Counted from the stretch's first letter, positions 10,329 through 19,174 are shown. The stretch is 64,000 bases of DNA from Pseudomonas sp. MWU13-2105 (GCF_023242315.1 NZ_JALLIY010000007.1:186001-250000), one strand, 5' to 3'. Numbers and translations: made by a program. The notes: generated from the letters alone by a model not told the origin.

Positions 10329-10367
10329 GAATGGTCGTACATCTCTATAGAGGATTGCGTCGAGGTT

Positions 10368-11072
10368 ATGGACAGCGTCACTGGAAAGACTCCGCGACAA
10401 GCCTTCGTCTTTGGTCAATGGATATTGCAAAGCGATGGAAACCTGATGAGGCGCGGCCGGGGTATTCATCTGCCGCCCAAGGAGCTGCAGGTGCTGCGCC
10501 TGCTGCTGGGGTCGGCCGGCCGGCTGGTGACCAAGGATTGTTTGCTCGACAGCGTCTGGCCGGGCATGGACGCTGCCGAGGAGTCGTTGACACGCTGTAT
10601 CTATGTGCTGCGCAAGTTGCTTGAGGAGGGCAAGGGTTACATTGCCACCGTCTATGGCAAGGGCTATCGCTTTACCGTCCCGGTGGTGCCGTTGCCACCC
10701 ACGCTGATCGTGCCGGCGACTGTCGCGGCACCGCCGCCGGTGTTTTATCCGGATGAAGGGCTGGCAGGGGGGCAGCAGGAGGCCGTTATCCGGCAACTGA
10801 GGAACCTGTTGGGCGAGAGGCTGGACGTCTTGCCGGCAGCGCTGATAGCCGCTCGCGGTGAACCCTGGAATGCCTTGCAGCTGGCCGATACCTGGCTGGC
10901 CTTGTCGATGCTCGGGCTGTGCGATCGGGGCGCCGGTGTCGAGCAGGCGCGGGCGGCGGTTGCCCGGGTCCTCGAGCTGGAAGCCGGCAATCACCAGGCG
11001 CTGGCCCGCCTGGCCCTGGTGACCAGCCTGCAAGGCGGCGCCGATGCAAGCACCTTGCCCCCTTGCCGGTGA
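10368..11072 (+). CDS. hilA: HilA-like winged-helix activator, short form
   Basis: A 234-residue protein. Residues about 10-105 are an OmpR/ToxR-type winged helix that closely follows Salmonella HilA: FVFGQWILQSDGNLMRRG, LPPKELQVLRLLLGSAGRLV, LLDSVW, EESLTRCIYVLRKLLEEG and VYGKGYRFTVPVV. After a linker, residues about 165-225 (ALQLADTWLALSMLGLCDRG, LELEAGNHQALARLALVTSL) resemble one helical repeat block of the HilA C-terminal region. Salmonella HilA is 553 aa, so the central domain and most of the C-terminus are missing. The frame is intact and clean, which argues against simple decay. Its target promoters are unknown. Confidence 0.8.
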   Translation: MDSVTGKTPRQAFVFGQWILQSDGNLMRRGRGIHLPPKELQVLRLLLGSAGRLVTKDCLLDSVWPGMDAAEESLTRCIYVLRKLLEEGKGYIATVYGKGYRFTVPVVPLPPTLIVPATVAAPPPVFYPDEGLAGGQQEAVIRQLRNLLGERLDVLPAALIAARGEPWNALQLADTWLALSMLGLCDRGAGVEQARAAVARVLELEAGNHQALARLALVTSLQGGADASTLPPCR

Positions 11073-11158
11073 GCCGCGCTCGCGCTGCGCCTATGGTTTT
11101 TGTCAGGGCCCGGCTATAATCGCCGCCCACTATCGCCGCCATCCGAGTCAGCCCGCCC

Positions 11159-12181
11159 ATGTATAACCTGGCCCGCCAGCTGTTGTTCAAGTTTTCCCCG
11201 GAAGTCTCCCACGATCTGTCCCTGGACCTGATCGGCGCGGGCGGCCGCCTGGGGCTCAACAGCCTGTTGTGCAAGGCCCCGGCGTCGAACCCGGTGACGG
11301 TCATGGGCCTGGCGTTTCCCAATCCGGTGGGCCTGGCCGCGGGCCTGGACAAGAACGGCGCGGCCATCGACGGTTTGGCCCAACTGGGTTTCGGCTTCGT
11401 TGAAATCGGCACGGTGACGCCACGGCCGCAGCCGGGCAATCCGAAACCACGGATCTTCCGCCTGCCGCAGGCCGAGGCGATCATCAACCGCATGGGCTTC
11501 AACAACCTGGGGGTGGACAACCTGGTGTCGCGGGTCCGCGCCGCTCGCTATAGCGGGATCCTCGGTATCAATATCGGCAAGAACTTCGACACGCCGGTGG
11601 AGCGTGCCGTCGATGACTACCTGATCTGCCTGGACAAGGTCTACGCCCATGCCAGTTATGTGACGGTCAACGTCAGCTCGCCGAATACCCCGGGCTTGCG
11701 CAGCCTGCAATTTGGCGACTCGCTCAAGCAACTGCTCGCGGCCCTGCGCGTGCGTCAGGCGCAGTTGGCCCAGCAGTATGGCAAATACGTCCCGCTGGCG
11801 ATCAAGATCGCCCCGGACATGACCGACGAAGAAACCGTACTGGTGGCCCAGGCGTTGCTGGAGTCGGGCATGGATGCGGTGATCGCGACCAACACCACCC
11901 TGAGCCGTGTCGGTGTCGAAGGCCTGGCCCATGGCGACGAGGCCGGCGGCTTGTCCGGCGCGCCGGTGCGCGAGAAGAGCACCCATACCGTCAAGGTGCT
12001 GTCCGCTGAGCTGGCCGGCCGTTTGCCGATCATCGCGGCCGGCGGTATCACCGAGGGCGAGCACGCGGCCGAGAAGATTGCCGCCGGGGCGAGCCTGGTG
12101 CAGTTGTATTCGGGGTTTATCTACAAGGGGCCGGCGCTGATTCGCCAGTCGGTGGATGCCATCGCCGCGCTGCGCCGCTGA
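11159..12181 (+). CDS. pyrD: Dihydroorotate dehydrogenase (quinone), class 2
   Basis: A 340-residue membrane-associated flavoenzyme of pyrimidine synthesis that oxidises dihydroorotate and passes electrons to quinone. The N-terminal amphipathic segment ([22 protein letters not shown]) marks class 2. The FMN-binding core shows [33 protein letters not shown], the catalytic-Ser region [22 protein letters not shown] and the phosphate site [13 protein letters not shown]. Length is typical for the class. It is monocistronic here, facing rmf on the opposite strand. Confidence 0.97.
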   Translation: MYNLARQLLFKFSPEVSHDLSLDLIGAGGRLGLNSLLCKAPASNPVTVMGLAFPNPVGLAAGLDKNGAAIDGLAQLGFGFVEIGTVTPRPQPGNPKPRIFRLPQAEAIINRMGFNNLGVDNLVSRVRAARYSGILGINIGKNFDTPVERAVDDYLICLDKVYAHASYVTVNVSSPNTPGLRSLQFGDSLKQLLAALRVRQAQLAQQYGKYVPLAIKIAPDMTDEETVLVAQALLESGMDAVIATNTTLSRVGVEGLAHGDEAGGLSGAPVREKSTHTVKVLSAELAGRLPIIAAGGITEGEHAAEKIAAGASLVQLYSGFIYKGPALIRQSVDAIAALRR

Positions 12182-12193
12182 GTCGGCGGCATT

Positions 12194-12215
12194 AAAAAGG
12201 GCTCCGTAGGAGCCC
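12194..12215 (-). terminator. rmf terminator (convergent with pyrD)
   Basis: On the minus strand GGGCTCC TAC GGAGCCC is followed by TTTTT. This is a compact factor-independent terminator about 80 bases past the rmf stop. For pyrD on the plus strand it offers only a hairpin without a T run. Confidence 0.8.
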
Positions 12216-12297
12216 CTGGGCCGAAGCCCGCCGCCCGGATGGGGCGTGCATGGTAAGTCGTTTGTCGCTCGAAATGTAATGTCGGAATGTGCCCTGA

Positions 12298-12513
12298 TCA
12301 GCCGACAGCGTGAAGTTCGTTGAGTCTGTGGATTCCCGCAGTGCCGGTCATACCGTCCCAGTTGTCGCCGCGTCCTTCGCGCCAGCCGTTAATCCAGGCT
12401 TGGCGTACCGACGGTAGAGTAAAGGGGCAAAGCTCGCGGGATTTGCCATGAACGCCGTATTGATATCCGCGTAAAAATGCTCTTTCCAACGGATCACGCT
12501 TAAGTCTTCTCAT
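12298..12513 (-). CDS. rmf: Ribosome modulation factor
   Basis: A 71-residue basic protein: MRRLKRDPLERAFLRGYQYG at the N-terminus, then the conserved LCPFTLPSVRQAWINGWREG and RGDNWDG. RMF binds 70S ribosomes in stationary phase and, with hibernation factor HPF, forms inactive 100S dimers. Slightly longer than the E. coli protein (55 aa) because of an extended C-terminus, as in other Pseudomonas. The gene lies between pyrD and rlmL. Expression is expected to be growth-phase dependent, but I did not find a clear promoter by eye. Confidence 0.95.
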   Translation of the reverse strand: MRRLKRDPLERAFLRGYQYGVHGKSRELCPFTLPSVRQAWINGWREGRGDNWDGMTGTAGIHRLNELHAVG

Positions 12514-13129
12514 AGGGTGTTGCCCTCACTGGTTGACTGTTATATGTCCCGTCGATCTCTTGGCGAGATCGGGCAGAATGCATCTGCCGTTGGTGCTCGC
12601 TGCCGGCGTGGCGAGCTCCGCTCTGGTACGAAAAGACCCTTGGGCGTTTTCGCGGTAGAGCGGGGTGTTGACGCCATTGCGACGTCAACCTGTGGTGAGT
12701 TCTAACCAATGCGCAGGGGCGTGTGAATGACCGTTTTGTCATAAGGACGTAACGATAATGGTGTTAAGGCCATAAGATGTGATGGCCGTTTGCTCGAGTC
12801 GCTGGAGAAAACCCAGCTATGATCAGCCCTTAGATGAATGATGAGTTTCATTCTCTACTGCGAATACCGGCCTGTTGGGCTCAGGTATTATTCGACGAAG
12901 GGTCACGATGTGACTTTTTGTTACGAAGGTTTTTGTTAAAAAGGTTTTTATTGCGAGAGTTGAGCTGTCCAGGCATCAAGGTTCTTTCAACCCAAGGGTT
13001 GCCGGATCTGCCTGGGTGGACAGGCGCAATGGTGCGCCACACGAGCGCTCTTCGAGAAAAGCGCTTGATCGAAACCGAGCGGGCGATGCGTTTGCCCGTT
13101 CCTTGAAGGCTTGAAGCCCTGGAATTCCC
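12514..13129. other. 616-bp rmf/rlmL intergenic region
   Basis: The divergent rmf and rlmL starts flank this AT-richer stretch. It holds a seven-base inverted repeat (CGATCTC at 12553-12559, GAGATCG at 12565-12571) and two direct AAGGTTTTT repeats at about 12926 and 12941. Open frames here (for example 12834-13106) lack ribosome-binding sites and resemble nothing I know. It probably carries the promoters and leaders of both genes. Confidence 0.5.
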
Positions 13130-15397
13130 ATGTCGGATCGTTACGAACTCTTCCTCACTTGCCCTAAAGGCCTTGAAGGCCTGCTCCTTGAGGAAGCCGT
13201 CGGGCTTGGCCTTGAGGAGGCGCGTGAGCACACCTCGGCCATCCGTGGCATGGCCGATATGGAGACTGCCTATCGCCTGTGTCTCTGGTCGCGCCTGGCC
13301 AACCGCGTGCTGCTGGTGCTCAAGCGCTTTGCGATGAAGGACGCCGAGGATCTTTACCACGGCGTGCTGGATGTCGATTGGCAGGACCATATGGTTTCCG
13401 ACGGGACCCTCGCGGTTGAATTCAGCGGCCATGGTTCGGGCATCGACAACACCCATTTCGGCGCCTTGAAGGTCAAGGATGCGATTGTCGACAAGCTGCG
13501 CACCCCGACCGGCGAGCGTCCGTCCATCGACAAGATCAGCCCGGACCTGCGCATTCACCTGCGCCTGGACCGTGGCGAAGCGATCCTCTCCCTCGACCTG
13601 TCCGGCCACAGCCTGCACCAGCGTGGCTATCGTCTGCAGCAGGGCGCCGCGCCGCTGAAGGAAAACCTCGCGGCGGCGATCCTGATCCGTGCCGGCTGGC
13701 CGCGGATTGCCGCCGAAGGCGGGGCCCTGGCCGACCCGATGTGTGGTGTCGGGACCTTTCTGGTGGAGGCGGGGATGATCGCCGCCGATATGGCGCCCAA
13801 CCTGAATCGTGTGCACTGGGGCTTCGATGCCTGGCTCGGTCACGTACCGGCGCTGTGGAAGAAGCTTCACGAAGAAGCCACTGTGCGTGCCGAAGCCGGG
13901 CTGGCCAAGCCGCCGCTGTGGATTCGTGGTTATGAGGCCGATCCACGGCTGATCCAGCCCGCGCGCAACAACATCGAGCGCGCTGGCCTGAGCGAATGGA
14001 TCAAGGTCTACCAGGGCGAAGTGGCGACCTTCGAGCCGCGCCCGGACCAGAACCAGAAAGGCCTGGTGATCTGCAACCCGCCCTACGGCGAACGCCTGGG
14101 CGACGAAGCCAGCCTGCTCTACCTCTACCAGAACCTCGGCGAGCGCCTGCGCCAGTCCTGCCTGAACTGGGAGGCGGCGGTGTTCACCGGTGCCCCGGAC
14201 CTGGGCAAGCGCATGGGCATTCGCAGCCACAAGCAGTACTCGTTCTGGAACGGCGCCCTGCCGTGCAAGTTGTTGTTGATCAAGGTCGTGCCGGACCAGT
14301 TCGTCACCGGCGAACGGCGTACCCCGGAGCAGCGCCAGATCGAACGCGAACAGGCCGAGGTGCTGGCGCAGGAAGTGGCCGAGGCACCGAAATTCAACAA
14401 GAACGGTAACCCGATCAAGCCGGCACCGGTTCCCGCGCCGGTGGTCGAGCAGGCGCGTCTGAGCGAAGGCGGGCAGATGTTCGCCAACCGCTTGCAGAAG
14501 AACCTCAAGCAGTTGGGCAAGTGGGCCCGGCGCGAGGGGGTCGACTGCTATCGGGTGTATGACGCCGATATGCCGGAATACTCGCTGGCCATCGACCTGT
14601 ACCACGACTGGGTGCACGTCCAGGAATACGCCGCGCCGAAGTCCATCGACCCGGAAAAGGCCCAGGCCCGACTGTTCGATGCCCTGGCGGCGATTCCCCA
14701 GGCGCTCAACGTCGACAAGAACCGCGTGATCATCAAGCGCCGCGAGCGTCAGAGCGGCACCAAGCAGTACGAGCGCCAGAGCGCCCAGGGCAAGTTCACC
14801 GAGGTCAACGAGGGCGGCGTGAAGTTGTTGGTCAACCTGACCGACTACCTCGATACCGGTCTGTTTCTCGACCACCGGCCAATGCGCCTGCGGATCCAGA
14901 AAGAGGCGGCCGGCAAACGTTTCCTCAACCTGTTCTGCTACACCGCGACCGCCAGTGTGCATGCGGCCAAGGGCGGTGCGCGCACCACCACCAGCGTCGA
15001 CCTGTCGAAAACCTACCTGGACTGGGCGCGGCGCAACCTGTCGCTCAATGGCTTCTCCGACAAGAACCGCCTGGAGCAGGGGGATGTGATGGCCTGGCTC
15101 GAGGCCAGTCGTGATGAGTTCGACCTGATCTTCATCGATCCGCCGACCTTCTCCAACTCCAAGCGCATGGAAGGTGTGTTCGACGTCCAGCGTGACCATG
15201 TGCAGTTGCTCGACCTCGCCGTGGCGCGCCTGGCACCTGGCGGCGTGTTGTATTTCTCCAACAACTTCCGCAAGTTCCAGTTGGACGAGCACCTGGCGAC
15301 ACGTTATGCCGTCGAGGAAATCAGTGCCCAGACCCTGGACCCGGATTTCGCCCGTAACAGCAAGATCCACCGCGCCTGGAAAATCAGCGCCCGCTGA
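13130..15397 (+). CDS. rlmL: Bifunctional 23S rRNA guanine methyltransferase RlmKL
   Basis: A 755-residue fusion enzyme that makes N2-methyl-G2445 and N7-methyl-G2069 in 23S rRNA. The order is an N-terminal THUMP domain (about residues 50-155), the RlmL methyltransferase with DPMCGVGTFLVEAG and ICNPPYGERLG, and a C-terminal RlmK methyltransferase with RFLNLFCYTATASVHAA, SVDLSKTYLDWARRNL and FIDPPTFSNSKRM. Slightly longer than the E. coli protein (702 aa), the extra length being a charged linker around residue 400 (EREQAEVLAQEVAEAPK). It stands alone and converges on dacB. Confidence 0.97.
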   Translation: MSDRYELFLTCPKGLEGLLLEEAVGLGLEEAREHTSAIRGMADMETAYRLCLWSRLANRVLLVLKRFAMKDAEDLYHGVLDVDWQDHMVSDGTLAVEFSGHGSGIDNTHFGALKVKDAIVDKLRTPTGERPSIDKISPDLRIHLRLDRGEAILSLDLSGHSLHQRGYRLQQGAAPLKENLAAAILIRAGWPRIAAEGGALADPMCGVGTFLVEAGMIAADMAPNLNRVHWGFDAWLGHVPALWKKLHEEATVRAEAGLAKPPLWIRGYEADPRLIQPARNNIERAGLSEWIKVYQGEVATFEPRPDQNQKGLVICNPPYGERLGDEASLLYLYQNLGERLRQSCLNWEAAVFTGAPDLGKRMGIRSHKQYSFWNGALPCKLLLIKVVPDQFVTGERRTPEQRQIEREQAEVLAQEVAEAPKFNKNGNPIKPAPVPAPVVEQARLSEGGQMFANRLQKNLKQLGKWARREGVDCYRVYDADMPEYSLAIDLYHDWVHVQEYAAPKSIDPEKAQARLFDALAAIPQALNVDKNRVIIKRRERQSGTKQYERQSAQGKFTEVNEGGVKLLVNLTDYLDTGLFLDHRPMRLRIQKEAAGKRFLNLFCYTATASVHAAKGGARTTTSVDLSKTYLDWARRNLSLNGFSDKNRLEQGDVMAWLEASRDEFDLIFIDPPTFSNSKRMEGVFDVQRDHVQLLDLAVARLAPGGVLYFSNNFRKFQLDEHLATRYAVEEISAQTLDPDFARNSKIHRAWKISAR

Positions 15398-15408
15398 TCA
15401 GCAAGGCT

Positions 15409-15437
15409 CCGGGGCCCTGATTTTCCGAGGGCCCCGG
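15409..15437. terminator. Shared hairpin between convergent rlmL and dacB
   Basis: CCGGGGCCCT (15409-15418) pairs with AGGGCCCCGG (15428-15437) around a nine-base loop. The stem is ten GC-rich base pairs with no T run on either side, and it abuts the dacB stop codon. It probably ends or protects both transcripts. Confidence 0.6.
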
Positions 15438-16892
15438 TTACTCGTCCGAGCCGGCCACGCTGGGTTGGCGATACAGGTCGAGCAAGACCTGGTCGAGCAC
15501 CGACGAGGCCCCCCACGGCTTCGGATCGTTAAGGATCGCCACTACCGCCCAGGTCGTGCCGTTATCGTCACGGCTGAAGCCGGCAATGGCGCGCACGGTG
15601 TTCAGGGTCCCGGTCTTGATATGTGCCTCGCCACGCATGGCGGTTTGCTTCAGGCGTTTGCGCATGGTGCCGTCGGTACCGACGATCGGTAGCGAGCTGA
15701 TGAACTCCGCCGCATACGGGCTCTTCCAGGCCGATTGCAGCATGCTCGCCATTTCCCGCGCGCTGACCCGCTCGTCGCGGGACAGGCCGGAGCCGTTCTC
15801 CATCACCAGGTGCGGCGCGATGATGCCTTTCTTCGCCAGCCACTGGCGCACCACCCGCTGCGCGGCCTTGGCGTCATCGCCGTCGGCATCATTGCGATAC
15901 TGCGCACCCAGGCTCAGGAACAGTTGCTGGGCCATGGTGTTGTTACTGTACTTGTTGATGTCGCGGATGATTTCCGTCAGGTCCGGCGAGTAGGCTCGGG
16001 CCAGGAGCTTGGCGCCCTTGGGCACCACGTCGGAGCGGTCCTTGCCATGGATGCTGCCGCCCAGTTCCTGCCAGATGGCGCGCACGGCACCGGCGGCGTA
16101 GGTCGGGTGGTCGAGCAGCGACAGGTAGGTCTGCGAGCTGCAGCCTTCGGCCAACTGACCGCTGACGGTGACCAGGGTGGTGCCGTCGTCCTGGGACACC
16201 GGGTTGTAGCGCACGTCGCCGGAGCACTGTTTGGCACTGACCACCTTGACCTGATTGTCGATGCGGATACTGGCAATTGGCGGCTCCACCGAGACCAGTA
16301 CCTTGCCCGAGTCGTTGCGGGCAACGAAGCGCAGGGCCTTGAGATTGACCATCAGCGCATCCGGCTTGACCAGGAACGGCTTGTTCTCGTCGTTGCCGTC
16401 GTCATTGAATTCCGGCAGTTGTGGCTGGATGAAGAAGCTGCGGTCGAGGACCAGGTCGCCGGTCACCTGGTTCACGCCGTTGGCTCGCAGGTCACGCATC
16501 AGCAGCCAGAGCTTTTCCATGTTCAGCTTCGGGTCGCCGCCGCCCTTGAGGTACAGGTTGCCCTGCAGGACGCCGTTGCTCAGGGTGCCATCGGTGTAGA
16601 ACTCGGTTTTCCACTGATGGTTGGGGCCGAGCATTTCCAGGGCAGCGTAGGTGGTGATCAGTTTCATGGTCGAGGCCGGGTTCACCGACACGTCGCCATT
16701 GACCACGGTGGGGGTGCCCGGGCCGTCGAGCGGCAGCATCACCAGGGACAGGGCATCGTTTTGCAGCTTGCTGGCCCTGAGGGCCTGCTGGACCTTGGGT
16801 GAAAGACTGTTATTGGCGGGCGCTGCCTGGCTTGGGAAGGCCAGGGGAAGAAACAGGCCGGCAAGCAACAGCGGACGTAAAGATTTGATCAT
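15438..16892 (-). CDS. dacB: D-alanyl-D-alanine carboxypeptidase/endopeptidase (PBP4)
   Basis: A 484-residue periplasmic enzyme of peptidase family S13 that trims and opens peptide cross-bridges in peptidoglycan. A signal peptide (MIKSLRPLLLAGLFLPLAFPSQA) supports ATG 16892 over an upstream in-frame start. The three penicillin-binding motifs are present: SxxK as STMK near residue 74, SxN as SNN in DINKYSNNTMAQQLF, and KTG in AHIKTGTLNTVR. The insertion between SxxK and SxN is long, as in DacB. Length matches E. coli PBP4 (477 aa). Confidence 0.96.
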   Translation of the reverse strand: MIKSLRPLLLAGLFLPLAFPSQAAPANNSLSPKVQQALRASKLQNDALSLVMLPLDGPGTPTVVNGDVSVNPASTMKLITTYAALEMLGPNHQWKTEFYTDGTLSNGVLQGNLYLKGGGDPKLNMEKLWLLMRDLRANGVNQVTGDLVLDRSFFIQPQLPEFNDDGNDENKPFLVKPDALMVNLKALRFVARNDSGKVLVSVEPPIASIRIDNQVKVVSAKQCSGDVRYNPVSQDDGTTLVTVSGQLAEGCSSQTYLSLLDHPTYAAGAVRAIWQELGGSIHGKDRSDVVPKGAKLLARAYSPDLTEIIRDINKYSNNTMAQQLFLSLGAQYRNDADGDDAKAAQRVVRQWLAKKGIIAPHLVMENGSGLSRDERVSAREMASMLQSAWKSPYAAEFISSLPIVGTDGTMRKRLKQTAMRGEAHIKTGTLNTVRAIAGFSRDDNGTTWAVVAILNDPKPWGASSVLDQVLLDLYRQPSVAGSDE

Positions 16893-17123
16893 GTGAAGTG
16901 GAACCCTACCGTCGAGGGGAAAATACGAGGGCATGTCGACAAAAATCCCTCAATGGTCGTGAAAGTGACGGCATTATGCCCCAAGGCAGCACGGCTTGGG
17001 CCTGGGGCCGGCGACGCAAGGCTGATTTTTTTCCGCGGATCGACGAGGCGTCACTACAGATCCGGGCAATTGCAGCCTTAAACTGCTAAAGTGCCGCCCG
17101 TTATTACTTTTGAGGATTGTTTC

Positions 17124-17468
17124 ATGGCGACTAACCGTTCCCAGCGTCTGCGCAAAAAGCTGTGCGTCGATGAATTTCAGGAGTTGGGTTTCGAGCTGAA
17201 CCTGGATTTCAAAGAAGACCTGAGTGAAGAGGCTATCGACGCTTTCCTCGACGCATTCCTGAAAGAAGCGATGGAAGCCAACGGTCTGGGTTATGTCGGC
17301 GGCGATGACTACGGTCTGGTTTGCCTGCAGAAGCGCGGCTCGGTCAGCACCGAACAGCGTGCCAACGTTGAAGCCTGGCTCAAGGCTCGCAGCGAACTGA
17401 CCTCCGTTGAAGTCAGCCCGCTGATGGACGTCTGGTACCCGGAAAAGCCGATCAATCCGGTCGCCTGA
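17124..17468 (+). CDS. yggL: 50S-associated YggL-family protein
   Basis: A 114-residue protein of the DUF469/YggL family, starting MATNRSQRLRKKLCVDEFQE. The start at 17124 follows TGAGGATTG, and a GTG 33 bases upstream is unlikely. The body is acidic and ends in SPLMDVWYPEKPINPVA. E. coli YggL has been found bound to the large ribosomal subunit. The exact role is not settled. The gene is single and closes with a strong bidirectional terminator. Confidence 0.88.
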   Translation: MATNRSQRLRKKLCVDEFQELGFELNLDFKEDLSEEAIDAFLDAFLKEAMEANGLGYVGGDDYGLVCLQKRGSVSTEQRANVEAWLKARSELTSVEVSPLMDVWYPEKPINPVA

Positions 17469-17484
17469 TTTTTCGGTAGTAGAT

Positions 17485-17520
17485 AAAAAAACGGACAAGC
17501 CTGGCTTGTCCGTTTTTTTA
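17485..17520. terminator. Bidirectional terminator
   Basis: ACGGACAAGC (17491-17500) pairs with GCTTGTCCGT (17504-17513), with A7 before and T7 after. It serves yggL on the plus strand and the convergent membrane-protein gene on the minus strand. Confidence 0.93.
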
Positions 17521-17534
17521 TGCCTGCGATTCCA

Positions 17535-18305
17535 TCAGTCGTAGATGGCTTTCTTCTTCCAGTCGGCGTCGGCTTCGACATCCTTCAGGCCCTGGGTCAG
17601 TTCGTTGACATCTTCCTCGGTCGGCTTGATGTTGGTCAGTACCATGGAGTTGGCGCGGGCCAGCAGCTTTTCCATGAAGATCAGCTGTTCGTTGTATACC
17701 GCCGGTTCAGGCTGCTTGCGCAGGTATTGCACGCCGCGCTCGAAGGCCAGGCGCGCCTGCCCCGGTTGCTCCTGTTGCAGGGCATGCTGGCCGAGGTTGT
17801 TGAAGAACTCGATATGCAGCAGCACCAGGATATGCCGCACTTCGCGGATCCAGTGCTTGGCTTCGGTGGCGGGGAGGAAGCCGTCCTGGGCCGCACGGGT
17901 GATCTGGCCGTGCAGGGCTTCGAGGAGGAAGCGTACATCCTTGGCCTTGGCTTCGGTCTGGATCGGGCCGGGTGGGTTGTTGACCGGAATCGATTCGCCC
18001 TGGCTGACCAGCGCCGTGAGCTCGGTCACCCGGGCCTTGAACTTGCTGTTGGTCTTGTCCATGTTCAACAGGCGCTGGTTCACGTTGAGTTCCAGGCGTG
18101 CCAGCAGCAGCTTGAGGGCCGGGCTCATCAATTGGCCGGGGAAGGTCTCGGTGATTTCGCCGCAGCGGCGCAGGCGGTCATTGAGCTCGACCTTGAGCCG
18201 GGCCTTCTCCAGTTTGCGGCTTTCCGCCATATGGTTGAGGAAGCCAATGGCGATCAGGAGAAAGATCCCGGCTGCGACCAGCAGGGTGATCATGAGTGGT
18301 GTCAC
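17535..18305 (-). CDS. Uncharacterised single-pass membrane protein
   Basis: A 256-residue protein I do not recognise by name. I start it at GTG 18305, which has GAGG eight bases upstream; ATG 18293 four codons later is an alternative. The N-terminus is one membrane helix (MITLLVAAGIFLLIAIGFLN), followed by a basic coiled-coil-like stretch (ESRKLEKARLKVELNDRLRR) and a helical cytoplasmic body with a TPR-like segment (QPGQARLAFERGVQYLRKQP). It ends with an acidic, lysine-containing tail. Such proteins are conserved in Pseudomonas with no defined function. It may be a scaffold at the inner membrane. Confidence 0.8.
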   Translation of the reverse strand: MTPLMITLLVAAGIFLLIAIGFLNHMAESRKLEKARLKVELNDRLRRCGEITETFPGQLMSPALKLLLARLELNVNQRLLNMDKTNSKFKARVTELTALVSQGESIPVNNPPGPIQTEAKAKDVRFLLEALHGQITRAAQDGFLPATEAKHWIREVRHILVLLHIEFFNNLGQHALQQEQPGQARLAFERGVQYLRKQPEPAVYNEQLIFMEKLLARANSMVLTNIKPTEEDVNELTQGLKDVEADADWKKKAIYD

Positions 18306-18636
18306 CGTTAAGACCTCTTCAAGGTGTAATGCTAACGAGTGTAGTGGCTTGGCGTTTTCGCCGATAGCGTTGAGCGACGCGTTGCAGGCGTCAGGGATAG
18401 AGCACATCGCCACTATTTCCCGAGGCGAACTATAGCCTCTTGTCGGGCGCCAGAATATAGGCGCCAACGAGCAGACGCGAGGGCAGCCGGGAAAGGCCTA
18501 TAAAGGGGGGCGAAGTCATTGATTTAAATAAATTTATCCTTGGGGGTTGACGACCCATCGATCCATCCATAGAATGCGCGCCACTTGCAGCGTAAAGCAC
18601 ACAGCGAAGCGCGGCAGGGAGTGAATGTTGTAGCGT
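18306..18636. other. Intergenic region upstream of the tRNA cluster
   Basis: This 331-bp stretch separates the minus-strand membrane-protein start from the tRNA operon. Its right half contains the tRNA promoter (18547-18575). In the rest I see no gene, repeat or convincing hairpin. Confidence 0.5.
18547..18575 (+). promoter_or_regulatory. Sigma-70 promoter of the tRNA operon
   Basis: TTGACG (18547-18552) and TAGAAT (18570-18575) are spaced by exactly 17 bases. They are followed by the GC-rich discriminator GCGCGCC, the mark of a stringently controlled stable-RNA promoter. The first tRNA begins about 60 bases downstream. Confidence 0.85.
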
Positions 18637-18712
18637 GTCCCCTTCGTCTAGTGGCCTAGGACACCGCCCTTTCACGGCGGTAACAGGGGTTCGAGTCCCC
18701 TAGGGGACGCCA
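18637..18712 (+). tRNA. tRNA-Glu (TTC), copy 1
   Basis: A 76-base cloverleaf with acceptor GTCCCCT/AGGGGAC, anticodon loop CTTTCAC giving TTC, T-arm GGTTCGAGTCC and encoded 3' CCA. It is the first gene of a Glu-Gly-Glu-Gly operon. Confidence 0.97.
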
Positions 18713-18714
18713 AT

Positions 18715-18790
<76 letters not shown>

Positions 18791-18895
18791 TTTTTAAACA
18801 GCACTGCTTTCGGGCGGGGCTGAGTGAAACCAGAACCGATATCTTCGGATACGGATTTGGGCACTGGAATACACACCATGTGTTTCAGTTAGCGT

Positions 18896-18971
18896 GTCCC
18901 CTTCGTCTAGTGGCCTAGGACACCGCCCTTTCACGGCGGTAACAGGGGTTCGAGTCCCCTAGGGGACGCCA
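18896..18971 (+). tRNA. tRNA-Glu (TTC), copy 2
   Basis: Base-for-base repeat of the first tRNA-Glu as read by eye, with anticodon TTC and encoded CCA. A 105-base spacer separates it from the first pair. Confidence 0.97.
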
Positions 18972-18974
18972 TTT

Positions 18975-19050
<76 letters not shown>

Positions 19051-19056
19051 TATTCA

Positions 19057-19090
19057 AAAAAACGCCGCTCAGTGATGAGCGGCGTTTTTG
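19057..19090 (+). terminator. tRNA operon terminator
   Basis: AACGCCGCTC (19061-19070), loop AGTGAT, GAGCGGCGTT (19077-19086), then TTT. Flanking A and T runs make it effective on the plus strand. Confidence 0.92.
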
Positions 19091-19174
19091 TTTGTGCGTG
19101 ATTCAGCCATTGCGCTTCGACTTCGCCACGCCTCAAGGCAGTGGGCCCGCCGCGATGGCGGGTCCTGAACGGGA

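Noticed and set aside
10327..10351. Possible sigma-70 promoter for hilA (TTGAAT and TATAGA)
   Set aside because: Spacing is only 13 bases, too short, and the -35 overlaps the terminator T tract.
12834..13106. A 90-codon open frame upstream of rlmL
   Set aside because: No ribosome-binding site, no family, and a repeat-like AT-rich start region. More likely leader/promoter DNA.
12881..15370. An 829-codon open frame opposite rlmL
   Set aside because: Shadow of rlmL caused by GC-rich third positions, with no family similarity.
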